From the NCBI GenBank assembly GCA_946477805.1, contig CAMKZP010000162.1, positions 1 to 7,840 of the forward strand: a DNA stretch of 7,840 nucleotides. Reading direction: 5' to 3'. Below the pieces are notes generated by a model. The model saw nothing but the letters and a program-made list of their open reading frames with translations, did no database searches and had not been told where the DNA came from. Below are positions 1 through 6,135 of this stretch, one piece after another. The translations under genes and the position numbers were made by a program. Position 1 is the first letter of the stretch. Each line of letters starts with the position of its first letter. The DNA is from an uncultured Enterobacter sp. Lineage in GTDB: Bacteria; Pseudomonadota; Gammaproteobacteria; Enterobacterales; Enterobacteriaceae.

Positions 1-87
1 CCCCAGCGTTCCCTGTTGGGCGACGGCCACAAATGTATGTAAATGGCGCAAGCGTATGCGCTGACTGAAAAGACCATTTTTTTCCAT
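1..87 (-). CDS. ydcI: LysR-type transcriptional regulator YdcI, 5' end only
   Basis: The minus strand from the ATG at 87-85 reads 29 codons without a stop to the window edge. It gives MEKNGLFSQRIRLRHLHTF followed by VAVAQQGTLG, which matches the N-terminus of E. coli YdcI as I remember it. This is the first part of the winged helix-turn-helix DNA-binding domain of a LysR-type regulator; the family's usual length is about 300 residues, so roughly 90% lies outside the window. It is divergent from ydcJ, as in E. coli. No convincing Shine-Dalgarno sequence precedes the start (the bases just upstream on the minus strand are CATCGCCT), so start choice rests on homology. LysR genes often repress themselves from such a divergent spacer, but nothing visible here proves that. 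Confidence 0.9.
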   Translation of the reverse strand, partial: MEKNGLFSQRIRLRHLHTFVAVAQQGTLG

Positions 88-314
88 AGGCGATGTTAAA
101 AACAGAGCGATGCGGATGACAAGTTAAGTTGTTTAATTCTGATAACCTGATAGCAAAATATTTTTAACATCTAATCTATTTGAGTTACAACCAGTTTTCC
201 GCAGCGCGCAGGGTTTAACCGCTCCTCTGCCTGGATCACAAATCGTAAATTCTTCCCGCCGGAAGGAACGGGCTTCTCTACACTCCAGGTATTATTCACT
301 GGAGGCATGACATC
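88..314. promoter_or_regulatory. Divergent ydcI-ydcJ intergenic region
   Basis: This 227-nt spacer must carry the promoters of both ydcI and ydcJ. It has an AT-rich core at about 128-187, the most likely place for RNA polymerase sites, but I could not find a -35/-10 pair with good spacing on either strand. Closer to ydcJ it turns GC-rich. There it holds a short perfect inverted repeat CTTCC-CGCC-GGAAG (252-265) and a second pair CTCCAG (283-288) and CTGGAG (299-304) that overlaps the ydcJ ribosome-binding site. A LysR-type site for YdcI is expected here from family habit; which sequence it is cannot be decided by eye. No gene is seen in it. Confidence 0.6.
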
Positions 315-1658
315 ATGGCGAACACCATCACGGCTGATGATATTCGGGAACACTTTTCGCAGGCTATGTCGGCGATGTACCAGCAGGAAGTTCCACAGTA
401 CGGCACCTTGCTGGAGCTGGTGGCGGACGTAAACCTGGCGGTGCTGGAAAACAACCCGCTCTTGCATGAACAGCTGGCGAATGCCGATGAACTGGCGCGC
501 CTGAACGTAGAGCGTCACGGCGCTATCCGCGTCGGCACCGCGCAGGAGCTTTCAACGCTGCGCCGCATGTTCGCCATCATGGGAATGTACCCGGTCAGCT
601 ATTACGATCTCTCCCAGGCGGCGGTGCCCGTCCACTCCACCGCGTTTCGCCCGGTTGAGGACGCCGCGCTGTGCCGTAATCCGTTTCGCATTTTTACCTC
701 GCTGCTGCGCCTGGAGCTGATTGAACATCCCGCTCTGCGCGAGCGGGCGGCTGAGATCCTCACGCATCGAAACATCTTCACCCCGCGCTGCCTGGAACTT
801 ATCGACCTGCATGAATCCGCCGGGCAGTTTACCGAGGCGCAGGCGCGCGAGTTCGTAAAAGAAGCGCTTGAGACATTTCGCTGGCACCGCCACGCCACGG
901 TCGATCGCGAGACGTACCTGGCGCTGAGCAAAGAGCATAAGCTGATTGCCGACGTGGTCTGCTTCCCCGGCTGCCACATTAACCATCTCACCCCGCGAAC
1001 GCTGGACATCGACAGGGTGCAGGAGCTGATGCCGAAATACGGCATTGAGCCGAAGGTGCTGATTGAAGGGCCGCCGCGCCGTGAGGTGCCCATACTGCTG
1101 CGGCAAACCAGCTTTAAGGCGCTGGAGGAGCCGGTGTTTTTTTCCGGTGAAGACAAGGGCACCCATACCGCTCGCTTCGGCGAGATTGAACAGCGCGGGG
1201 TGGCGCTAACGCCGAAAGGCCGCGCGCTGTACGATAGCCTGCTGGGCCAGGCGGGAACGGGAAAAGACAATCTCACGCATCAGCTGCACCTGAGCGAGGT
1301 GTTTAGCGCGTTTCCGGACAGCGAGATGTTCCTGCGGCGTCAGGAGCTGGCCTATTTCCGCTACCGCCTGACGCCGACGGGCGAAGCGCATCGCCACGCA
1401 TTTCGCCCGGGCGACGACCCGCAGCCGCTGATCGAGCGCGGCTGGGTAGTCGCACAGCCCATCACCTATGAAGATTTCCTGCCCGTCAGCGCGGCGGGGA
1501 TTTTTCAGTCCAATCTCGGTAACGAAACCCAGGCGCGAAGCCAGGGGAACGCCAGCCGCGAGGCCTTCGAAACGGCGCTCGGCAGCCCGGTGCTTGACGA
1601 ATTTACCCTGTACCAGGAGGCGGAAGCGCGCAGTAAACAGCGTTGCGGTTTGCTCTGA
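315..1658 (+). CDS. ydcJ: YdcJ, DUF1338 family Fe(II) 2-oxoacid dioxygenase/decarboxylase
   Basis: The 447-residue product is a full-length, near-identical counterpart of E. coli YdcJ by recalled sequence, both at the start (MANTITADDIREHFSQAM) and at the end (RSKQRCGLL). The family includes HglS of Pseudomonas putida and plant FLO7, Fe(II) enzymes with a VOC-like fold that convert 2-oxoadipate to D-2-hydroxyglutarate using O2. The HglS residues I remember (His70, Arg74, His226, Glu294) fall at a constant offset of two on His68, Arg72, His224 (in the CHINH motif) and Glu292 (FGEIEQRG), so the metal site looks intact. There is no signal peptide, so it should act in the cytoplasm. A GGAGG ribosome-binding site lies at 301-305, nine bases before the ATG. 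The substrate of the enterobacterial enzyme is inferred from the family. The carboxylesterase gene begins 42 nt downstream and may be co-transcribed. Confidence 0.95.
   Translation: MANTITADDIREHFSQAMSAMYQQEVPQYGTLLELVADVNLAVLENNPLLHEQLANADELARLNVERHGAIRVGTAQELSTLRRMFAIMGMYPVSYYDLSQAAVPVHSTAFRPVEDAALCRNPFRIFTSLLRLELIEHPALRERAAEILTHRNIFTPRCLELIDLHESAGQFTEAQAREFVKEALETFRWHRHATVDRETYLALSKEHKLIADVVCFPGCHINHLTPRTLDIDRVQELMPKYGIEPKVLIEGPPRREVPILLRQTSFKALEEPVFFSGEDKGTHTARFGEIEQRGVALTPKGRALYDSLLGQAGTGKDNLTHQLHLSEVFSAFPDSEMFLRRQELAYFRYRLTPTGEAHRHAFRPGDDPQPLIERGWVVAQPITYEDFLPVSAAGIFQSNLGNETQARSQGNASREAFETALGSPVLDEFTLYQEAEARSKQRCGLL
416..423 (+). other. Chi recombination octamer (GCTGGTGG)
   Basis: An exact E. 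coli-type Chi sequence lies inside ydcJ on the plus strand. In E. coli, Chi switches RecBCD from degradation to RecA loading. The match is exact; whether it acts in this organism is inferred from family relationship. Such sites are common in enterobacterial coding DNA and this one carries no special message. Confidence 0.6.
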
Positions 1659-1700
1659 AATCGTTACTCTGCAGGGGTGTGATGGAAAAAGAAGGTTGCT

Positions 1701-3206
1701 ATGCAGAATCCCTCCGCCCCTGTGGTTGAAACGCGCCAGGGCGCACTGATTGGTTTCACCGACGACGACGTGCACGTCTGGTACGGCATTCCCTATGCGG
1801 CACCGCCGGTAGGCGCGTGGCGCTGGCGTTCGCCGCGTCCCCCCGAGGGCTGGGAAGGCGTGCGCCAGGCGACGGCGCTGTCCCCCTCCAGCTGGCAAAA
1901 CAGCGAATACTGCCAGGAGCTGGGCGGGGGCGATCCCGGCCCGTTCTCTGAGGATTGCCTCTATCTTAACGTCTGGTCTCCCGCGTCGCGCGCGGCGCCG
2001 CTTCCGGTGATGGTCTGGCTGCACGGCGGGGGTTTTACCCTCGGCGCGGGCGGGCTTCCGCCCTATAACGGCAGGGCGCTGGCCAGGCGTGAGGCGGTGG
2101 TGGTCACGATCAACTACCGCCTGGGCCACCTCGGCTTTTTCGCCCATCCGGCCCTGGAAGGGGAAGAAGATCGGGTGGTGCATAACTTTGCGCTGCTTGA
2201 CCAAATCGCGGCCCTGAACTGGGTGCGCGATAATATTGCGGCGTTCGGCGGCGATCCCGGCAACGTCACGCTGTTTGGCGAATCCGCGGGCGCGCGCAGC
2301 GTCCTCTCGCTGCTTGCCTCACCTCTGGCCGGCGGGTTATTTCACAAAGCGATTATCCAGAGCGGATACACCCTCCCGGACACCCCGCGGGAGCAGGCGC
2401 TGCAGAAAGGGCAAGCGCTCGCCCGCCACTTTGGGCTCGAGAACGCCACGGCCGACCAGCTTCGGGCCATTCCGCCAGACGCCTTCTGGCCGCTCGACGC
2501 GCCGCTGAATATCGCGCCAGCCCCCATCGTGGGGGACTGCGTTCTGCCGGAAGCGATGCTGGACGTGTTCTTCGCCGCCCGCCAGCACCCCGTTCCCGTA
2601 ATGATCGGTTCGAACAGCGACGAGGCCAGCGTGATGGCGGTTTTTGGCGTCGATCTGGCCGGAGAGATCCAGAAGCTTCGCCGCGAGCGGCGCTTTGGCC
2701 TTGGGCTGATCAGGCTGCTTTATCCCGGCGTAAAGGGTGATGAAGAGCTGGGCAGGCAGGTGTGCCGGGACATGGCCTTTACCACCATGGGGTACGTAGT
2801 GATGCAGGCGCAGCAGCGCGCGGGCGCACCGTGCTGGCGGTACTGGTTTGATTATGTCGCAGAGGCGGAGCACGCAACCTACATCAACGGGGCCTGGCAC
2901 GGCAACGAGGTGCCTTATGTCTTCGATACGCTTGGAGAGGTCGAGCCGTCGCGAAATTATGTCACCGGGCGCGACCTGCAGTTTTCCGCTCAGGTGGCCG
3001 ACTACTGGGTAAGCTTCGCCAGGGATGCCGGAGCGCGCGACAGCTTGCCCGGCCCCGCGCGCTGGCCCGCCTGCCGCAAAGGGCGCGACGTGCTGTTACG
3101 CATTGGCGTGAATAAACATGCAGGATTCAGGCTTGAAAACCGCTTTATGCGCGCCCGCATGAGCCTCTTTAAGCGGGTAATGAAACACCACGTCAGCCTC
3201 GACTGA
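1701..3206 (+). CDS. Type-B carboxylesterase (COesterase, alpha/beta-hydrolase fold)
   Basis: The 501-residue protein is a complete type-B carboxylesterase of the family that includes Bacillus p-nitrobenzyl esterase (about 490 residues). The oxyanion-hole motif HGGGF is at residues 108-112. The nucleophile Ser195 sits in GESAG, preceded by FGGDPGNVTLF. The acid Glu308 lies in GSNSDEAS, and His400 in GAWHGNEVPYVF completes the triad. The SEDCLYLNVW signature is at 83-92. No signal peptide is visible, so it is probably cytoplasmic and hydrolyses carboxylic esters of unknown identity. The last 36 or so residues are markedly basic, which is not a hallmark of the family. GAAGG (1691-1695) lies five bases before the ATG. 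An in-frame GTG further upstream (1677) runs straight into a stop, which fixes this start. The gene follows ydcJ by 42 nt and its 3' end overlaps the convergent regulator gene by 14 nt. No ydcJ-opgD spacer gene is expected from the E. coli order. Confidence 0.92.
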   Translation: MQNPSAPVVETRQGALIGFTDDDVHVWYGIPYAAPPVGAWRWRSPRPPEGWEGVRQATALSPSSWQNSEYCQELGGGDPGPFSEDCLYLNVWSPASRAAPLPVMVWLHGGGFTLGAGGLPPYNGRALARREAVVVTINYRLGHLGFFAHPALEGEEDRVVHNFALLDQIAALNWVRDNIAAFGGDPGNVTLFGESAGARSVLSLLASPLAGGLFHKAIIQSGYTLPDTPREQALQKGQALARHFGLENATADQLRAIPPDAFWPLDAPLNIAPAPIVGDCVLPEAMLDVFFAARQHPVPVMIGSNSDEASVMAVFGVDLAGEIQKLRRERRFGLGLIRLLYPGVKGDEELGRQVCRDMAFTTMGYVVMQAQQRAGAPCWRYWFDYVAEAEHATYINGAWHGNEVPYVFDTLGEVEPSRNYVTGRDLQFSAQVADYWVSFARDAGARDSLPGPARWPACRKGRDVLLRIGVNKHAGFRLENRFMRARMSLFKRVMKHHVSLD

Positions 3207-4035
3207 GCAGACACGCGCGAAACGCCGCGAGCCCGTTTCCCGCCCCCGGCGATTCGCGCAGTACCAGCCGGTAGCTCGCGCCGGTTTTTATGCTCGTCTC
3301 ATAGGGCCGCGCCAGCCGTCCGGCGCGGATATCTTCCTCCACCAGCGTTTCATCGGCGATGGCGACGCCCAGCCCCTGAATGGCGGCGGTAATCGCCAGA
3401 TCCATGGTGTCGAAGTGTTGATTTTTAAGCATAGCGTGCGCCGGGAGCGCCTGCTGCGTTAGCCACAGGGACCAGTCCGTTTTGTCGCGCGTCGGGTGGA
3501 GGAACGTCAGCGACTCCAGCGCAGCGCCCGCCCGCAGGGGGCTGACGACCGGCGTGAGCGCCTCCTCAAACAGCAGATCCCCCGCGCTCATGTGGGTGCC
3601 AAACACGATGGCGGCATCGTAAGACTCGGTTTTGAAATTGACGTTGTGGTCGGTGGTGGTGGTCAGCGCTATCTGCAGGTCCGGCTGCTCACGCTCTACC
3701 TGCAGCAGGCGCGGCACCAGCCAGCGCATGGCACAGGTGGGGGCCTTCAGGCGGATGACGGTGTGATGCCCCCGGGCGCGGTCGGCCACCGTCAGCAGGT
3801 GTGCAAAAGCGGACTGCAGCTCGGGAAGCAGGGCGCTTCCCTGGGGGGAAAGGCGCAGGCCGCGCGCGTGGCGTTCAAACAGCGGAAAGCCAAACCACGC
3901 TTCCAGCGAGGCAATTTTGCGGCTCACCGCCCCCTGCGTAAGGCACAGCTCTCCGGCGGCATGCGTGAGGTTGAGATGACGCGCGGTCACCAAAAAGGCG
4001 TCAACGGAATTGAGCGGGAATGAACGGCGCGACAT
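3193..4035 (-). CDS. LysR-type transcriptional regulator
   Basis: The 280-residue protein starts MSRRSFPLNSVDAFLVTARH and carries the LysR helix-turn-helix at about residues 8-65, with the recognition segment LTQGAVSRKIASLE (32-45). The rest is the LysR effector-binding domain. The LTQGAVSR form of the recognition helix is typical of the GcvA/AmpR branch. The length is slightly short for the family (about 300) but nothing appears to be missing. The ATG at 4035-4033 is chosen because TGAGGT (4046-4041 on the minus strand) lies just before it; a TTG one codon upstream is the only alternative. It is divergent from the aminotransferase gene, and by LysR custom should regulate that gene and itself from the shared 113-nt region, probably in response to a small molecule linked to the pathway. 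Its 3' end overlaps the esterase gene. I do not recognise a named orthologue. Confidence 0.92.
   Translation of the reverse strand: MSRRSFPLNSVDAFLVTARHLNLTHAAGELCLTQGAVSRKIASLEAWFGFPLFERHARGLRLSPQGSALLPELQSAFAHLLTVADRARGHHTVIRLKAPTCAMRWLVPRLLQVEREQPDLQIALTTTTDHNVNFKTESYDAAIVFGTHMSAGDLLFEEALTPVVSPLRAGAALESLTFLHPTRDKTDWSLWLTQQALPAHAMLKNQHFDTMDLAITAAIQGLGVAIADETLVEEDIRAGRLARPYETSIKTGASYRLVLRESPGAGNGLAAFRACLLSRG
3339..3346 (-). other. Chi recombination octamer (minus strand)
   Basis: CCACCAGC on the plus strand is an exact Chi octamer on the minus strand, within the LysR-type gene. It is oriented opposite to the one in ydcJ. Activity in this species is inferred from E. coli. Confidence 0.55.
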
Positions 4036-4068
4036 CAAACACCTCAGCTATGCGTTTTTTTCATGGCT

Positions 4069-4098
4069 ATTATGACAACAATTCGATTGTCCCGGCAA
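4069..4098 (-). promoter_or_regulatory. Candidate promoter of the LysR-type gene
   Basis: On the minus strand TTGCCG (4098-4093) and CATAAT (4074-4069) are separated by 18 bases. The -10 matches five of six consensus bases and the -35 four of six. Transcription would begin near 4062, about 15-20 bases before the TGAGGT ribosome-binding site. The spacer contains the inner palindrome, so a bound regulator would block this promoter. Confidence 0.4.
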
Positions 4099-4116
4099 CG
4101 GAGATGTTGTTTGAAT
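4087..4116 (+). promoter_or_regulatory. Candidate promoter of the aminotransferase operon
   Basis: TTGTCC (4087-4092) and TTGAAT (4111-4116) are 18 bases apart, and the -10 is preceded by an extended TG at 4108-4109. Each hexamer matches only four of six consensus bases, as expected for an activator-dependent promoter. The -35 overlaps the end of the ACAAT/ATTGT palindrome. The start point would be near 4123, leaving a short leader with the AAGGA site at 4138-4142. Confidence 0.3.
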
Positions 4117-4148
4117 AGTTATGCATTCTCCATGAAAAAGGACAGACG

Positions 4149-5318
4149 ATGACGTTGAAAACGCCGGTACAAACCCGTTCGAAATTACCCGACGTTGGCA
4201 CCACCATCTTTACCGTTATCGGCCAGCTTTCTGCCCGGCATAACGCCATCAACCTTTCCCAGGGGGCGCCCAATTTCGCCTGCGATCCCAGACTGGTCGC
4301 TGGCGTCACCCGCGCGATGGAGGAAGGGCATAATCAGTACGCGGCGATGACCGGCCTGCAGCCGCTGAAAGCGCGCATTGCGGAGAAAATTGCCGCCCTT
4401 TACGGCACGCAGTATGACCCCGGCAGCGAAGTGCTCATCACCGCCAGCGCCAGCGAAGGGCTCTATTCCGCCATCAGCGGGCTGGTGCATCCGGGGGATG
4501 AGGTCATCTACTTCGAGCCGTCGTTTGACAGCTACGCGCCGATCGTGCGCCTGCAGGGGGCAACGCCGGTGGCGATTAAGCTGACCGTGCCTGACTTCGC
4601 CGTTAACTGGGATGAGGTTCGCGCGGCAATCACCCCGAAAACGCGCATGATTATCGTCAATACGCCGCATAACCCGAGCGGCCAGGTATTCTCTGCGCAC
4701 GACCTGCAGCAGCTGGCGGCGCTGACGCGCAACACCGATATCATTATTTTGTCTGACGAAGTGTATGAACACGTGGTTTTCGACGGCGAGCCGCACCACG
4801 GCATGGCCACGCATCCGCAGCTGGCGGAGCGGAGCGTCATTATCTCTTCTTTCGGAAAAACCTATCACGTGACCGGCTGGCGCGTGGGTTACTGTGTTGC
4901 GCCCGCGATGCTGATGGAGGAAATTTGCAAGGTGCATCAATTTTTGATGTTTTCTGCCGATACCCCGATGCAGCACGCGTTTGCTGAACACATGGCAGAC
5001 CCGCAGACCTGGCTCTCGCTGGCGCCGTTCTATCAGCGCAAGCGGGACCTGCTGCAAAGCCTGCTGGCGGACTCGCCGTTTACGCTGCTGCCCAGCGCGG
5101 GCTCGTTCTTCCTGCTGGCGGATTACAGCCGCTTCAGCGACGAGAGCGACAGCGAGATGGTGAAACGGCTGATCGTCGAGTGCGGCGTTGCCACCATTCC
5201 GCTATCGGCGTTTTATGCCGACGGCACGGACAATAAGCTGATTCGCCTCTCTTTTGCCAAAGATGAGGCAACGTTACGGGCAGGTGCTCAGGCCCTGTGT
5301 CGGGTCAAACCACGCTGA
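4149..5318 (+). CDS. PLP-dependent class I/II aminotransferase, YbdL-like (methionine aminotransferase type)
   Basis: The 389-residue protein is a fold-type I aminotransferase collinear with E. coli YbdL (386 residues), which prefers methionine and some aromatic amino acids. Shared blocks include SKLPDVGTTIFT (11-22), INLSQGAPNF (34-43), NQYAAMTG (62-69), NTPHNPSG (171-178), LSDEVYEH (201-208) and SSFGKTYHVTGWRVGY (233-248). Lys237 should form the PLP Schiff base; Asn175, Asp203 and Tyr206 contact the cofactor, and Arg366 in LIRLSFAK should bind the substrate carboxylate. It removes the amino group from an amino acid in the cytoplasm to give a 2-oxo acid. By recalled sequence it is clearly diverged from YbdL, so it is more likely a paralogue than the orthologue, and its substrate is open. 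AAGGA (4138-4142) lies six bases before the ATG. The binding-protein gene follows after 31 nt with its own strong ribosome-binding site, forming a likely two-gene operon under the divergent LysR-type regulator. Confidence 0.93.
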   Translation: MTLKTPVQTRSKLPDVGTTIFTVIGQLSARHNAINLSQGAPNFACDPRLVAGVTRAMEEGHNQYAAMTGLQPLKARIAEKIAALYGTQYDPGSEVLITASASEGLYSAISGLVHPGDEVIYFEPSFDSYAPIVRLQGATPVAIKLTVPDFAVNWDEVRAAITPKTRMIIVNTPHNPSGQVFSAHDLQQLAALTRNTDIIILSDEVYEHVVFDGEPHHGMATHPQLAERSVIISSFGKTYHVTGWRVGYCVAPAMLMEEICKVHQFLMFSADTPMQHAFAEHMADPQTWLSLAPFYQRKRDLLQSLLADSPFTLLPSAGSFFLLADYSRFSDESDSEMVKRLIVECGVATIPLSAFYADGTDNKLIRLSFAKDEATLRAGAQALCRVKPR

Positions 5319-5349
5319 GCCTATCCCATTAGGCTCTGAGGAGTATGAG

Positions 5350-6123
5350 ATGAAATTACGCGCGTTAATTGTCGGCATGGGATTGCTGTGTACGTTTTCC
5401 TCCTTCGCCGCCACCGAGTTACGTTACGGCCTTGAGGCGGAATATCCGCCGTTTGAAAGCCGTAATGCCTCTGGCGAACTGGAAGGGTTTGACGTTGAGC
5501 TGGGCAACGCTATCTGCAAAGCGGCGGCGCTGAAATGTACCTGGGTTGAAACCTCGTTTGATGCCCTGATCCCGGGCCTGATCGCGAAGAAATTTGATGC
5601 CATTAACTCGGCGATGAACATTACCGAGCAGCGCCGCAAAAGCATTGATTTTACCCAGCCGATTTACCGCATTCCGTCCCAACTGGTGGGCAAGGCGGGC
5701 ACGGCGGTAGACACCACGGCCGAAGGGCTGAAGGGGAAAACCATCGGCGTGCTGCAGGGCTCTATTCAGGAAACCTATGCCAAAGAGCACTGGGAAAAGC
5801 ACGGTGTCACCGTGGTGTCTTATAAAGATCAGAATATGGCGTGGGGGGATTTGCTGAATGGCCGTATCGACGCCTCGCTGGTGATGTCCGCGGCCGGGCA
5901 GGCAGGTTTCCTGAGCAAGCCGCAGGGTAAAGGTTTTGGCTTCATCGGCAAACCGGTGTCTGACGACACCATCCTCGGCAGCGGTATCGGTTTCGGGCTG
6001 CGCAAGGGGGATGAGGCCACCCAAAAGCAGCTTAACGCCGCAATTGATAAAGTGCGTGCCGACGGCACGATCGCCAAACTCGCTGATAAGTACTTTCCGG
6101 GTATCGATGTCAGCGTAAAATAA
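5350..6123 (+). CDS. Periplasmic amino-acid-binding protein of an ABC transporter (HisJ/ArgT type, SBP_bac_3)
   Basis: The 257-residue precursor has a Sec signal peptide, with basic residues at 2-4, a hydrophobic core at about 5-16 and likely cleavage after Ala20 (SSFA|A). The mature part is a family 3 solute-binding protein. It shows LRYGLEAEYPPFE (24-36), GFDVELGNAIC (46-56), TSFDALIPGLIAKKFDAINSAM (68-89 region) and NITEQRR (90-96), where Arg95 is expected to hold the ligand carboxylate. Cys56 and Cys63 match the disulfide pair of HisJ. The closest relatives I recognise bind lysine, arginine, ornithine or histidine, but the specificity here is not readable. The start is set by GAGGAG (5338-5343), six bases before the ATG; an in-frame ATG at 5254 lies inside the aminotransferase gene, would bury the signal peptide and is rejected. 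No membrane or ATPase subunit is nearby, so it must use a transporter encoded elsewhere. A terminator follows directly. Confidence 0.94.
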   Translation: MKLRALIVGMGLLCTFSSFAATELRYGLEAEYPPFESRNASGELEGFDVELGNAICKAAALKCTWVETSFDALIPGLIAKKFDAINSAMNITEQRRKSIDFTQPIYRIPSQLVGKAGTAVDTTAEGLKGKTIGVLQGSIQETYAKEHWEKHGVTVVSYKDQNMAWGDLLNGRIDASLVMSAAGQAGFLSKPQGKGFGFIGKPVSDDTILGSGIGFGLRKGDEATQKQLNAAIDKVRADGTIAKLADKYFPGIDVSVK

Positions 6124-6135
6124 CCGCCTCGTTTA

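Larger units (their letters stand above)
4057..4139. promoter_or_regulatory. Nested dyad symmetries in the divergent lysR/aminotransferase control region
   Basis: Three symmetric elements are seen directly. The inner one is a perfect palindrome ACAAT-TCG-ATTGT (4078-4090), also readable as GACAA-N8-TTGTC (4074-4091). The second is an 11-of-14 inverted match between 4067-4080 and 4105-4118. The third is a perfect 10-bp outer pair, TTTTTCATGG (4057-4066) and CCATGAAAAA (4130-4139). LysR-type regulators bind dyads with an interrupted T-N11-A core between divergent promoters, usually with one strong autoregulatory site and weaker activation half-sites near the target -35. The inner palindrome fits that role because it lies between the candidate -10 and -35 of the regulator's own promoter and touches the candidate -35 of the aminotransferase promoter. 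Operator function is inferred. Confidence 0.5.

Noticed and set aside
1682..1729. 15-codon frame MEKEGCYAESLRPCG overlapping the esterase start, a possible leader peptide
   Set aside because: No clear ribosome-binding site and no regulatory codon run; likely chance.
1206..2204. Long open frame on the minus strand (332 codons) across the ydcJ-esterase junction
   Set aside because: It is antisense to two genes with intact catalytic motifs, its composition is rich in Arg and Ala without recognisable motifs, and it is explained by GC-rich codon bias.
4036..4038. TTG start one codon upstream for the LysR-type gene
   Set aside because: The adjacent ATG at 4035 has better start codon strength and good Shine-Dalgarno spacing.
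4185..5057. Minus-strand open frame (290 codons) opposite the aminotransferase
   Set aside because: Composition is Arg/His-rich and lacks any domain; a shadow of the aminotransferase reading frame.
5254..5349. Upstream ATG giving the binding protein a 32-residue N-terminal extension
   Set aside because: It lies within the aminotransferase gene and would place the Sec signal peptide internally; GAGGAG before 5350 supports the shorter form.
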